Shown: positions 39,973 to 49,600 of the stretch, piece after piece | How positions within the stretch are numbered: position 1 is the first letter of the stretch | Layout of the letters: the number at the start of each line of letters is the position of its first letter | Origin: Ferranicluibacter rubi | GTDB lineage: Bacteria > Pseudomonadota > Alphaproteobacteria > Rhizobiales > Rhizobiaceae | Direction: 5' to 3' | Assembly (NCBI RefSeq): GCF_011603255.1 | Contig: NZ_JAANCM010000002.1 | Span: forward strand, 248,001-312,000 | DNA: 64,000 bases | Program-made: the position numbers and the translations under genes | Notes under the pieces: model-generated | The model's input: only the letters and a program-made list of their open reading frames with translations | The model's database searches: none | What the model was told of the DNA's origin: nothing

Positions 39973-41643
39973 ATGACTGAGAAAAACGAACTGGTTTTCC
40001 TGCCGCTCGGCGGCGTAGGCGAAATCGGCATGAACCTCGCACTCTATGGTTACGGCCCTGCGGCCAACCGCGAGTGGATCATGGTCGATTGCGGCGTGAC
40101 CTTCCCGGGGCCGGACCTTCCGGGTGTGGACCTCGTCCTCCCCGACATCCGCTTCCTTGCCGACAAGCTCAAGAGCCTCAAGGGCATCGTGATCACGCAT
40201 GCGCATGAGGATCACTACGGCGCGCTGTCCGACCTCTGGCCGGGCCTGAACGTTCCCGTCTATGCCTCGCCCTTCACGGCAGGCATGCTGGAGGCCAAGC
40301 GCCAGTACGAGCGCAGCCGCAACGAGGTGCCGATCACCATCTTCAAGCAGGGCGACCGCGTGCAGATCGGCCCGTTCGAGGTCGAGGCCGTCGGCGTCAA
40401 TCACTCGATCCCCGAGCCGATGGCGCTCGTCATCCGCACCCCGCTCGGCAATCTGGTCCACACGGGTGACTGGAAGATCGACCACGCGCCTTCGCTCGGA
40501 CCTTTGACGGATGGCGACCGGTTCACCGCCGTCGGCGACGAGGGCGTGCTGGCCCTGATGTGCGATTCGACCAATGCGCTGCGCGATGGCGTCTCGCCCT
40601 CCGAGGAGGAAGTGTCCGTAAGCCTTGAAAAGGTCATCCGCGCTGCGGAGGGCCGCGTTGCCATCACGACCTTCTCGTCGAATGTCGGTCGCATCCGTTC
40701 GATTGCCAAGGCCGCAGCAGGCGCCGGGCGCGAAGTTCTGCTTATGGGCTCGTCCATGAAGCGCGTGGTGCAGGTCGCCCGCGACGTCGGGCTGATGGAA
40801 GGCATTCCGCCGTTCATCAGCGAAGACGAATTCGGCTTCATCCCGCGCGACCGGGTCGTGGTCATCCTCACCGGCAGCCAGGGCGAGCCCCGCGCCGCGC
40901 TGGCCAAGATCGCCCGCGACGAGATGCGCAATGTGGCCTTCACCGCCGGCGACACCGTCGTGTTCTCCTCGCGCGCCATTCCCGGCAACGAGAAGGCCAT
41001 CAACGAGATCAAGAACGGCCTGATCGAACAGGGCATCCTGATCGTCACGGATAGCGATGCACTCGTGCACGTGTCGGGCCACCCCCGCCGCAACGAGCTG
41101 AAGCAGATGTACCAGTGGATCCGCCCGAAGCTGCTGGTGCCGGTCCATGGCGAAGCTGCACACCTCGTCGGGCAGATGGAGCTGGCACTCCAGTCCGGCA
41201 TCCCGAATGTGCCGCGTGTCCGTAACGGCGATATCCTGCGGCTCGCGCCCGGCATGGCGCAGGTCATCGGCGAAGCCCCGCACGGCCGCATCTTCAAGGA
41301 TGGTGGGCTGATCGGCGACTTCCAGGAGATGGGTATCGGCGATCGCCGCAAGCTGTCTTTTGCCGGCCACGTCTCTGTGAATGTCGTGCTCGATGCGCGC
41401 TACGATTTCGCCTCCGACCCGATCGTCGTGCCGATCGGGCTGCCCGAGTTTGACGACGAGGGCGAGGACATGAACGACACGCTCTACGACGCGGTTCTCG
41501 GCGCGGTCGAGAGCATTCCGCGCGCACGTCGCAAGGATCTCGCCATGGTTCAGGAAGCCGTGCGTCGCGCCATTCGCGGCACGGCCAACGATGTCTGGGG
41601 CAAGAAGCCGGTCGTCACCGTCTTCATCAACCGCATGTCCTGA
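39973..41643 (+). CDS. rnj: Ribonuclease J
   Basis: A 556-residue metallo-beta-lactamase/beta-CASP ribonuclease for mRNA decay and rRNA maturation. The zinc site is HAHEDHYGAL near residue 76; beta-CASP motifs follow as CDSTNALRDGVSPSE and SSMKRVVQVAR. It is the alphaproteobacterial single RNase J. The ATG at 39973 gives the standard MTEKNELVFLPLGGVGEIGMN start; an in-frame ATG at 39937 lies inside birA. A strong terminator begins about 25 bases after the stop. Confidence 0.95.
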   Translation: MTEKNELVFLPLGGVGEIGMNLALYGYGPAANREWIMVDCGVTFPGPDLPGVDLVLPDIRFLADKLKSLKGIVITHAHEDHYGALSDLWPGLNVPVYASPFTAGMLEAKRQYERSRNEVPITIFKQGDRVQIGPFEVEAVGVNHSIPEPMALVIRTPLGNLVHTGDWKIDHAPSLGPLTDGDRFTAVGDEGVLALMCDSTNALRDGVSPSEEEVSVSLEKVIRAAEGRVAITTFSSNVGRIRSIAKAAAGAGREVLLMGSSMKRVVQVARDVGLMEGIPPFISEDEFGFIPRDRVVVILTGSQGEPRAALAKIARDEMRNVAFTAGDTVVFSSRAIPGNEKAINEIKNGLIEQGILIVTDSDALVHVSGHPRRNELKQMYQWIRPKLLVPVHGEAAHLVGQMELALQSGIPNVPRVRNGDILRLAPGMAQVIGEAPHGRIFKDGGLIGDFQEMGIGDRRKLSFAGHVSVNVVLDARYDFASDPIVVPIGLPEFDDEGEDMNDTLYDAVLGAVESIPRARRKDLAMVQEAVRRAIRGTANDVWGKKPVVTVFINRMS

Positions 41644-41667
41644 CGTCACGCTTTTTTCAGCAAAGAG

Positions 41668-41703
41668 AAAAGGCCTCCGTCGCTGTCGCGCCGGAGGCCT
41701 TTT
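41668..41703 (+). terminator. Rho-independent terminator after rnj
   Basis: An 11-12 bp stem AAAAGGCCTCCG / CGGAGGCCTTTT with a 10-nt loop and flanking A and T runs. It probably closes the long nuo-birA-rnj unit. Confidence 0.9.
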
Positions 41704-41776
41704 CATGTGCGTCCGGCTTCCGGCCCGGCCCGGCCCGGCGTATAAGAGCGGTCAGCTCCTCAACCGGGATGTTGCC

Positions 41777-42046
41777 ATGCCGATCTTTTCCGTCTTCGCC
41801 ATCTACTTCATCATCTGGTGGATGACGCTCTTCATCGTTCTGCCGATCGGTCTGCGCACCCAGGCGGAGGAGAGCGATGTGGTGCCGGGAAGCGTGGAAA
41901 GCGCCCCAGCCCGGTTTCGGGCATTGCGCATCTTCGGACTGACGACGATCCTCGCGGCCGTGATCCATGTCGTCTGGTATGTCCTCTCCGTTCGCTACGG
42001 ATACGGGATCGACGCCATCCCGCAATTCGCACCGAAGTTCTATTGA
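41777..42046 (+). CDS. DUF1467 family membrane protein
   Basis: An 89-residue protein with two membrane spans (FSVFAIYFIIWWMTLFIVLPIGL and LRIFGLTTILAAVIHVVWYVLSV) joined by the conserved loop RTQAEESDVVPGSVESAP. This is the DUF1467 family, found in alphaproteobacteria between rnj and proS; function unknown. The start at 41777 gives MPIFSVF with a GGGATG-type upstream; the open frame to 41591 crosses the rnj terminator and is rejected. Confidence 0.88.
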   Translation: MPIFSVFAIYFIIWWMTLFIVLPIGLRTQAEESDVVPGSVESAPARFRALRIFGLTTILAAVIHVVWYVLSVRYGYGIDAIPQFAPKFY

Positions 42047-42230
42047 GGACGCGGACGACGGATGAGGGCGGAGTAACCTTATGCAGGTTAAACTATAGTT
42101 TTAGTCGATAAGCATTTGCTCAATAGTTTGGCAGATGCTCGGGCGAACACAAGGGTAGGGCCCCTGTATCGGCAGGAAGATGATGCTCGTTGCCCATCCT
42201 TATCCGGAACCCATGTCCAAAAGCCAAAAA
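42047..42230. other. Intergenic region after the DUF1467 gene
   Basis: No gene recognised. It contains the small palindromes AACCT-TATGC-AGGTT (near 42076-42092) and AACTATAGTT, which could be protein-binding sites, and ends at the leftward terminator. Confidence 0.3.
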
Positions 42231-42255
42231 AAAACAAGGCTAAAAGCCTTGTTTT
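42231..42255 (-). terminator. Strong leftward terminator
   Basis: A perfect 10-bp stem AAAACAAGGC / GCCTTGTTTT with a 5-nt loop. On the minus strand it is followed by a nine-T run, so it mainly ends a leftward transcript. No annotated-size gene on that strand leads into it, which points to a short transcript from about 42300-42480. Confidence 0.8.
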
Positions 42256-42281
42256 CTAAGCAATCGCGTGACCCGTAACCG

Positions 42282-42350
42282 TTACCGGTGGCTGCGTATG
42301 ACCGCGCCTAAGATCTGATCCTCCCAAGACTTTTTCCGCGACGTCGACAA
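42282..42350 (-). CDS. Candidate 22-residue microprotein
   Basis: On the minus strand AGGAAG (42365-42360) is followed after 9 bases by TTG and an ORF of 22 codons, ending TAA 26 bases before the strong terminator at 42255. The peptide (MSTSRKKSWEDQILGAVIR then SHR) is basic at the start and helix-like, and looks natural. I know no family. An overlapping frame with an ATT start (42354-42256) also exists, so the reading frame is uncertain; the transcript could instead be a non-coding RNA. Confidence 0.35.
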   Translation of the reverse strand: MSTSRKKSWEDQILGAVIRSHR

Positions 42351-42365
42351 GAATTTAATCTTCCT

Positions 42366-42750
42366 GCCTGTTTTGTGTGCTGAAACTAACCCAAAACAGC
42401 GCAGGTGTCATCAGGTTTTTTTGCATTTATGCTACAGTCCAGCAAAAAATATTCATTGACACGAAGAGGTCATTTGCCGTTACTCGCGCTCCCTTTTCCT
42501 GCTTCGATCTGTCGCAGAAAGCGGGCAGGTTGCCTATGCCACAGGCTCTGCGCGCCACTCGGCCCCACACGGGTTTTCATCCCGCCGCGAAGCGTTTAAG
42601 ACCTCCAGCGTGGATGTTGCGGGATTCGAAAGATCGGATCGCATCGTCCGCCGTTCGTCCATACGGCCCCGCACAAGGCACAGGCCGTAAGCAAACCTCA
42701 TTTCGCCCGAATCCGTGCTTAAACGGAAGGCGCCACTCCGGAACCCGTTC
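42366..42750. other. Intergenic region upstream of proS
   Basis: About 385 bases without a supported gene. It is AT-rich between 42400 and 42470 (TTTTTTTGCATTTATG, AAAAAATATTCATTGACA), where promoters for proS and for the leftward short transcript probably lie (TTGACA near 42456). Confidence 0.35.
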
Positions 42751-44079
42751 ATGCGTCTGTCCCGCTATTTCATGCCGATCCTGAAGGAAAACCCCAAGGA
42801 AGCGGAGATCGTCTCGCATCGCCTGATGCTGCGCGCCGGCATGATCCGCCAGCAGAGCCAGGGCATCTATTCCTGGCTGCCGCTCGGCAAGCGCGTGCTC
42901 GACAAGGTCAACGGCATCATCCGCCAGGAACAGAACCGCGCTGGCGCCATCGAGCTCTCCATGCCGACCCTTCAGTCGGCGGAGCTCTGGCAGGAAAGCG
43001 GGCGCTACGACGATTACGGCAAGGAGATGCTGCGCATCAAGGACCGCCAGGAGCGTCCGATGCTCTACGGCCCGACCAACGAGGAGATGATCACCGACAT
43101 CTTCCGCTCGTCGGTCAAGTCCTACAAGAACCTGCCGCTGAACCTCTACCACATCCAGCTGAAGTTTCGCGACGAGATCCGCCCGCGCTTCGGCACCATG
43201 CGCTCGCGCGAATTCGTTATGAAGGACGCCTACTCCTTCGACCTGACGAAGGAAGACGCCGAGCATTCCTATCGCAAGATGTTCACCGCCTACCTCCGGA
43301 CCTTCTCGCGGCTCGGCCTGCGCGCCATTCCGATGCGGGCCGATACCGGCCCGATCGGCGGCGACCTCAGCCATGAGTTCATCATTCTGGCCGACACCGG
43401 CGAGTCCGAAGTGTTCAGCCACCGCGATTTCGTGAACTTCGATATCCCCGCGGAAACGACGGATTTCGATGATGTCGCGGCCCTGCAGGCCGTGTTCGAC
43501 CAGTGGACGTCGGTCTATGCCGCAACGTCCGAGATGCACGACGAAGCAGCCTTCGATGCCCTTCCCGAAGGCGAGCGCCTTTCGGCCCGCGGCATCGAGG
43601 TTGGCCACATCTTCTATTTCGGCACCAAATATTCCGAGCCCATGGGCGCCAAGGTTCAGGGTCCCGATGGCAAGGAACACCTGGTCCATATGGGCTCTTA
43701 CGGCATCGGGCCGACGCGCCTCGTGCCGGCGATTATCGAGGCGTCGCATGACGAGAACGGCATCATCTGGCCGGCTTCCGTCGCGCCGTTCGATGCCGTC
43801 ATCATCAACATGAAGGCTGGCGATGCCGCCTGCGACGCGGCCTGCGAGAGGATCTACGCGGCCCTTTCCAAGGCCGGCATCGACACACTGTACGACGACA
43901 CCGACGACCGCGCGGGCACCAAGTTCGCAACCGCCGATCTCATCGGCGTGCCCACGCAGATCATCGCCGGACCCCGGGCGGTTGCGGCGGGCGAGGTCGA
44001 GCTGAAGGACCGCAAGACCGGTGCGCGCGAGACCATGACCATCGAAGCTGCGATCAACAAGCTGACCGCTGCGAAATAA
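42751..44079 (+). CDS. proS: Prolyl-tRNA synthetase
   Basis: A 442-residue class II synthetase. Motifs seen are [41 protein letters not shown] (motif 2) and [10 protein letters not shown] (motif 3), followed by the anticodon-binding domain. It lacks the large editing insertion of E. coli ProRS, as is normal for alphaproteobacteria. The ATG at 42751 is chosen to give [19 protein letters not shown]; the frame to 42715 adds only an unlikely leader. Confidence 0.96.
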   Translation: MRLSRYFMPILKENPKEAEIVSHRLMLRAGMIRQQSQGIYSWLPLGKRVLDKVNGIIRQEQNRAGAIELSMPTLQSAELWQESGRYDDYGKEMLRIKDRQERPMLYGPTNEEMITDIFRSSVKSYKNLPLNLYHIQLKFRDEIRPRFGTMRSREFVMKDAYSFDLTKEDAEHSYRKMFTAYLRTFSRLGLRAIPMRADTGPIGGDLSHEFIILADTGESEVFSHRDFVNFDIPAETTDFDDVAALQAVFDQWTSVYAATSEMHDEAAFDALPEGERLSARGIEVGHIFYFGTKYSEPMGAKVQGPDGKEHLVHMGSYGIGPTRLVPAIIEASHDENGIIWPASVAPFDAVIINMKAGDAACDAACERIYAALSKAGIDTLYDDTDDRAGTKFATADLIGVPTQIIAGPRAVAAGEVELKDRKTGARETMTIEAAINKLTAAK

Positions 44080-44088
44080 GGACCAGGC

Positions 44089-45477
44089 ATGAGCGCCGCT
44101 TCCACGGACCCGAAACCGGCAAAGGCATCGGCAACGCCGCCCAAGGCCGGACTGAAGACAGCCTCGAAGGGCGCGCCGCCGAAGGAAACGCCGTCGGGCG
44201 ACAAGTCGGCGAAATCCGCATCCAGCCGCCCGTTCTCGACCTTCGAGCGGCTGGTCGCCTGGCGCTATCTGCGCTCGCGCCGCAAGGAAGCCTTCATCTC
44301 CGTCATCGCCGGCTTCTCCTTCATCGGCATCATGCTCGGCGTTGCCACGCTCATCATCGTCATGGCGGTGATGAACGGGTTTCGTACGGAGCTCATCTCC
44401 CGCATTCTCGGCATCAACGGTCACATGATCGTGCAGCCGCTGGATGGCCCGCTCGACAACTACGCCGATCTCGCCACGCGCTTCTCCGGTATCAAGGGCG
44501 TCACCATGGCAATCCCGATGATCGAGGGTCAGACGCTGGCTTCCGGTCCCGGCGGGGCGGGCACGGGCGCGCTGGTGCGCGGCGTGCGGGCCGACGATCT
44601 CCTGAAGATGAAGTCGGTCTCCGATCATCTGAAATCCGGCGACCTCACCGGCTATGCGGCCGGCGGCGGCGTGGCGATCGGCTCGCGCATGGCCGACCAG
44701 CTCGGCCTGCAGGCCGGCAGCACGATCACGCTCGTCGCACCCGAAGGCGATGTAACGCCGATGGGCGTCAATCCACGCGTGAAGTCCTATACCGTTTCGG
44801 CCATCTTTGAGATCGGCATGTCGGAATATGACGCGTCGATCATCTTTATGCCGCTCGAGGAAGCCCAGCTCTACTTCAACGCCGAAGGCATCGCCCAGTC
44901 CATCGAACTGTTCGTGGAGAATCCCGATCTCGTCGACAGCCTGCGCCAGCCGGTGGAAGACGCGGCCCAGAGGCAGGTGCTGATCAGCGACTGGCGCGAC
45001 CGCAACAAGACCTTCTTCTCCGCGCTTCAGGTCGAGCGCAATGTCATGTTCATGATCCTCACCCTGATCGTGCTGGTGGCGGCGCTCAATATCGTGTCCG
45101 GCCTGATCATGCTGGTGAAGGACAAGGGCAGCGACATCGCCATCCTGCGCACCATGGGGGCCTCGTCCGGCGCCGTCATGCGCATCTTCTTCATGACGGG
45201 CGCGGCCATCGGCATCGTCGGCACGCTGGCCGGCGTCGCGCTCGGCGTCGTCGTGTGTCTCAATATCGAATCGATCCGCCAGTTCTTCTCCTGGATCTCG
45301 GGCACGACGATCTTCAATCCGGAACTCTACTTCCTCAGCCAGCTACCGGCCGACATGAACCTCGGCGAAACCGTCGCGGTTGTCGGCATGGCCATCGGAC
45401 TGTCGTTCCTGGCAACCATCTTCCCCGCCTGGCGGGCCTCGCGACTGGATCCCGTCCAGGCGCTGCGTTACGAGTGA
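44089..45477 (+). CDS. lolC: Lipoprotein-releasing ABC transporter permease (LolC/LolE)
   Basis: A 462-residue inner-membrane permease with four spans, of the FtsX/MacB-type LolC/E family, which extracts lipoproteins for LolA. After a 45-residue Lys/Ala/Pro/Ser-rich cytosolic extension it shows [48 protein letters not shown], a periplasmic domain, and the C-terminal spans ending [18 protein letters not shown]. Alphaproteobacteria usually have one such subunit acting as a homodimer. It starts 9 bases after proS and is followed by lolD. Confidence 0.94.
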   Translation: MSAASTDPKPAKASATPPKAGLKTASKGAPPKETPSGDKSAKSASSRPFSTFERLVAWRYLRSRRKEAFISVIAGFSFIGIMLGVATLIIVMAVMNGFRTELISRILGINGHMIVQPLDGPLDNYADLATRFSGIKGVTMAIPMIEGQTLASGPGGAGTGALVRGVRADDLLKMKSVSDHLKSGDLTGYAAGGGVAIGSRMADQLGLQAGSTITLVAPEGDVTPMGVNPRVKSYTVSAIFEIGMSEYDASIIFMPLEEAQLYFNAEGIAQSIELFVENPDLVDSLRQPVEDAAQRQVLISDWRDRNKTFFSALQVERNVMFMILTLIVLVAALNIVSGLIMLVKDKGSDIAILRTMGASSGAVMRIFFMTGAAIGIVGTLAGVALGVVVCLNIESIRQFFSWISGTTIFNPELYFLSQLPADMNLGETVAVVGMAIGLSFLATIFPAWRASRLDPVQALRYE

Positions 45478-45487
45478 CAGGAACGAT

Positions 45488-46177
45488 ATGATGGCCCCTC
45501 GCGTGGCACTAGAGCTTTCCGGCGTCGAGCGCCATTACAGCCAGGGCGAACAGGCGCTCTCGATCCTGAAGGGTGCGGACTTCCGGCTGCTCGGTGGGCA
45601 GACGGTGGCGCTGGTCGCGCCGTCTGGCACTGGTAAATCGACGCTGCTGCATCTGGCCGGCCTTCTGGAGCGGCCCGATGCCGGCGAGGTCTCGATCAAT
45701 GGCCGGGCCTGCGGCTCGCTGAGCGATCCGGAGCGCACGGCTATCCGCCGCAACGAGATCGGCTTCGTCTACCAGTTCCATCACCTACTGCCGGAATTCA
45801 CGGCCGTCGAGAACATCATGATGCCGCAGCTGATCGCCGGCCTCTCCAAGAAGGAAGCGCGCGAACGCGCCTCCGCTTTGCTCGACTACATGCGCATCGG
45901 CCACCGTGCCGAACACCGGCCATCCGAACTGTCGGGCGGCGAGCAGCAGCGTGTGGCCATTGCCCGCGCCGTGGCGAACGCGCCCTTCGTGCTACTGGCG
46001 GACGAGCCCACCGGCAATCTCGACCCCGAGACGGCCGGCTATGTCTTCGAAGCGCTGAAGGCCCTGGTCAAGCAATCCGGCCTTGCCGCGATGATCGCCA
46101 CGCACAATTACGATCTGGCGTCCAAGATGGACCGCCGCATCACGCTCCAGGACGGCAAGGTCGTCGAACTCGCCTGA
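45488..46177 (+). CDS. lolD: Lipoprotein-releasing ABC transporter ATP-binding protein
   Basis: A 229-residue ABC ATPase with Walker [11 protein letters not shown]-loop [19 protein letters not shown] (diagnostic of LolD), signature [14 protein letters not shown] and Walker [12 protein letters not shown]. It powers the LolC permease. Start at 45488, or a second ATG at 45491; AGGA lies upstream. The open frame extends back into lolC but is not coding there. Confidence 0.96.
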   Translation: MMAPRVALELSGVERHYSQGEQALSILKGADFRLLGGQTVALVAPSGTGKSTLLHLAGLLERPDAGEVSINGRACGSLSDPERTAIRRNEIGFVYQFHHLLPEFTAVENIMMPQLIAGLSKKEARERASALLDYMRIGHRAEHRPSELSGGEQQRVAIARAVANAPFVLLADEPTGNLDPETAGYVFEALKALVKQSGLAAMIATHNYDLASKMDRRITLQDGKVVELA

Positions 46178-46372
46178 CGCCTGGGGTCATCGCCTCTGAT
46201 CCTCGTCCTCAACGACTGGCGCGTACGGCCCCGGCGCGACTTGCTTGGGCGCGTCGCGGGAACCTTCGTCGCATCACCATGCAATCATCCAGGGCAGGTG
46301 TCGCGCAGCGGCAGTGCCCGGATGTTCCAACTCTCCCATCGAAAATTGTTAACCATCCATCAGATTCAGAGC
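46178..46372 (+). other. Intergenic region between lolD and the LexA-controlled promoter
   Basis: No gene recognised. A TTAACCAT at 46349-46356 matches the CtrA half-site sequence known in Caulobacter and rhizobia; with a single half-site this is weak evidence. Confidence 0.3.
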
Positions 46373-46407
46373 TTGAAACAGGAACGAAAATAGAACATAA
46401 AATGAAC
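46373..46407 (+). promoter_or_regulatory. Promoter with tandem LexA (SOS) boxes
   Basis: Three GAAC half-sites lie at 46382-46385, 46393-46396 and 46404-46407, each pair separated by exactly 7 bases. This makes two overlapping copies of the alphaproteobacterial LexA box GAAC-N7-GAAC. They overlap a plausible promoter: TTGAAA at 46373-46378 and a -10-like CATAAA/TAAAAT at 46396-46403. Repression by LexA and induction by DNA damage is the straightforward reading. Confidence 0.75.
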
Positions 46408-46427
46408 AGAACCAAAAGGAGCATGCC

Positions 46428-46514
46428 ATGTCCGACTTCCTTCGTGATCTCGCCGCACTGACCTCCATTGCCATGTTCATTGCCAGCTTCTCTATTCTTC
46501 TTCTCGGTCTCTGA
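46428..46514 (+). CDS. SOS-controlled single-span membrane microprotein (28 aa)
   Basis: A 28-codon ORF starting at ATG 46428, with AAAAGGAG 6 bases upstream. The product has a short polar N-terminus (MSDFLRDLAA) followed by one hydrophobic membrane span (SIAMFIASFSILLLGL) running to the C-terminus. It sits directly behind the LexA-box promoter and 110 bases before dnaE. Size, topology and regulation parallel Caulobacter SidA (29 residues, SOS-induced, blocks division), but no sequence homology is claimed. It could be translated alone or from a longer mRNA including dnaE. Confidence 0.65.
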   Translation: MSDFLRDLAALTSIAMFIASFSILLLGL

Positions 46515-46624
46515 GACGGCTCGGGTCTCTCTCGGCAAGTTCCGGGGGAGAAACGCGACGCCGTTGTCGCTTCGCCAGCGTGAAGAGCGTATGCTTTCAT
46601 CTCATGCGAGAGTCGGAGTGAGCT

Positions 46625-49600
46625 ATGGCGGATGCGGGCGCAAGCTTTGCGGGCGGGACAGGCAATGGCGACAAGCCGGCGCCGCAGTTCGTCCATCTGA
46701 GAACCCATTCGGCATTCTCGCTTCTCGAAGGCGCCCTGCCGATCAAGAAGATCATCGGCAAGGCCGTGTCCGACGCCCAACCTGCCATTGGCATCGCCGA
46801 CACGAACAATCTGTTCGCGGCGCTGGAATTCTCTCTAAAATGCATGGACGACGGCATCCAGCCGCTGATCGGCTGCCAGCTGTCGCTCGACATGGAGGAT
46901 GAGGTCGAGGGCGAGAAGCGGGGGCATGCCCAGCACCTCGCCAAGCTTCCCGCCATCGTGCTAATCGCCGCGACGGATGCGGGCTATGTCAATCTCGTCG
47001 ATCTCGTCAGTCGCGCCTATCTCGGCGGGGAGGCTAACCAGAGCGTTCGCATCTGCCTGTCCTGGCTGAAGGAAATCGGGACCGACGGCCTAATCGCTCT
47101 GACGGGGGCATCCGGTGGGCCGATCGACATCGCGATCCGCTCGGGTCAAATGGCGCTTGGCGAGGCCCGGGCGCGTTGCCTGATGGAGCTTTTCGGTGAT
47201 CGGCTCTATGTCGAACTGCAGCGCCACGGGCGCTACGACAAGCGGCACGAGAACCGGATGATCGATCTCGCCTACCGGCTGGAACTGCCGCTGGTCGCGA
47301 CCAACGAACCCTTCTTCCCGACGCCGGGCGACTATGATGCGCATGACGCCCTGATGGCGGTGGCGCACAATGCCATGGTGTCGGACGATACCCGCTTCCG
47401 CCTGACTCCGGACCATTACCTCAAGAGCCGGCAGGAAATGGCGAAGCTTTTCGCCGATCTGCCGGAGGCGCTCGACAACACGATCGAAGTCGCGCGGCGC
47501 TGCACCTTCGTGCTGAAGACGCGTGCTCCGATCCTGCCGCGTTTCACCGGCGCCTCCGACGATCCGGCGGAGGCAGAACGGGCGGAATCGCTCGAACTGC
47601 GCCGTCAGGCCATCGAAGGTCTGGACGAGCGGATGCATAAGCTCGGCCTGTCCCCCGGCTATAGCGAGACGGACTATCGCGAGCGGCTGGATTTCGAACT
47701 CGGCGTCATCGAGCGCATGAAGTTCCCAGGCTACTTCCTCATCGTTGCCGACTTCATTAAATGGGCGAAGCTGCAGGACATCCCGGTCGGTCCCGGCCGC
47801 GGTTCGGGCGCGGGCTCGCTCGTCGCCTATGCGCTGACGATCACCGACGTCGATCCCCTGCGCTTCTCGTTGCTGTTCGAACGCTTCCTCAACCCGGAAC
47901 GCGTGTCGATGCCCGACTTCGATATCGACTTCTGCCAGGACCGTCGCGAAGAGGTCATCCGCTACGTGCAGGCCAAGTACGGCCGCGAGCAGGTGGCGCA
48001 GATCATCACTTTCGGATCGCTGCAGGCACGCGCCGCGCTTCGCGACGTCGGCCGCGTGCTGGAAATGCCCTACGGTCAGGTCGACAAGATCTGCAAGATG
48101 GTGCCGAACAACCCGGCCAACCCGGTGACGCTCGCCAAGGCGATCGAGGACGAGCCACGCTTTCAGGAAGAGGTCGACAAGGAACCGGTGATCGGCCGCC
48201 TGCTCGACATCGCCCAGAAGATCGAGGGGCTTTACCGCCACGCATCGACCCATGCCGCCGGCATCGTCATCGGGGACCGACCGCTGTCGAAGCTGGTGCC
48301 GATGTATCGCGATCCACGCTCCGACATGCCGGTGACGCAGTTCAACATGAAATGGGTCGAGCAGGCCGGCCTCGTCAAGTTCGACTTTCTCGGCCTGAAG
48401 ACGCTCACCGTCCTGAAGACGGCCGTGGACTTCATCGCCAAGCGCGACATCCATGTGGCGCTGGAAGCGCTGCCGCTCGACGACGCCAAGACCTATGAGA
48501 TGCTCTCCAAGGGCGACACGGTCGGCGTATTCCAGGTGGAAAGTGCCGGCATGCGCAAGGCGCTGATCGGCATGCGGCCCGACTGCATCGAGGACATCAT
48601 CGCGCTCGTCGCGCTCTATCGCCCGGGCCCGATGGAGAACATCCCCGTCTACAATGCGCGAAAGCATGGCGAGGAGGAGATCGAATCGATCCATCCGACC
48701 ATCGACTACCTGCTGAAGGAAACGCAGGGCGTCATCGTCTACCAGGAACAGGTGATGCAGATCGCCCAGGTCCTCTCCGGCTACTCGCTCGGCGAGGCCG
48801 ATCTTCTGCGCCGCGCCATGGGCAAGAAGATCAAGGCGGAGATGGACATGCAGCGCGCGCGCTTCGTGGACGGCGCCGTCAAGAACGGCGTGTCGAAGCC
48901 GCAGGCCGACATGATCTTCGACCTGCTGGCCAAGTTCGCCAATTACGGCTTCAACAAGAGCCATGCGGCGGCCTATGCCATCGTCTCCTACCAGACGGCC
49001 TATCTGAAGGCGCATTATCCGGTCGAGTTCCTGGCAGCTTCCATGACGCTCGACATGGCGAATACCGAGAAGCTGGTCGATTTCCGCCAGGATGCCGGCC
49101 GGCTCGGCATCACCGTGGTTCCCCCCTCGGTGCAGACCTCGTTCCGCCGCTTCGAGACGGGCGACAATCGTATCTTTTATTCGCTCTCGGCGCTGAAAGG
49201 TGTCGGCGAGGCGGCCGTCGAGCATATCGTGGCGGTGCGGGGCGACACGCCCTTTGCGAGCCTCGAGGATTTCTGCCTGCGCATCGATCCGAAGCTATTG
49301 AACCGCCGCGTGTTCGAGAGCCTGATCTGCGCCGGCGCCTTCGATGGTTTCGGCTATGACCGGGCCGCGCTGGTCGCGGGTCTGGACCGGATCCTGGGGT
49401 TTGCCCAGTTCGCCAACGAGAACAGGCTCAAGGGGCAGCACGACATGTTCGGCGCGGGTGCCGCGACGGGTCCGGAAAAGATCGGCCTGCCGGATTTCAC
49501 GCCATGGCTGGCGTCGGAGAAGCTGCAGCGCGAGTTCCAGGTGCTCGGCTTCTACCTCTCGGCCCATCCGCTCGACACCTATAACGACCTGCTGGCGAAG

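Noticed and set aside
42256-42354. 32-codon frame with an ATT start, overlapping the 22-codon microprotein
   Set aside because: Needs a rare ATT start; the TTG frame looks more natural, though the choice is not certain.
47090-49225. 711-codon frame antisense to dnaE
   Set aside because: Shadow of the polymerase gene; no start signal and no recognisable domain.
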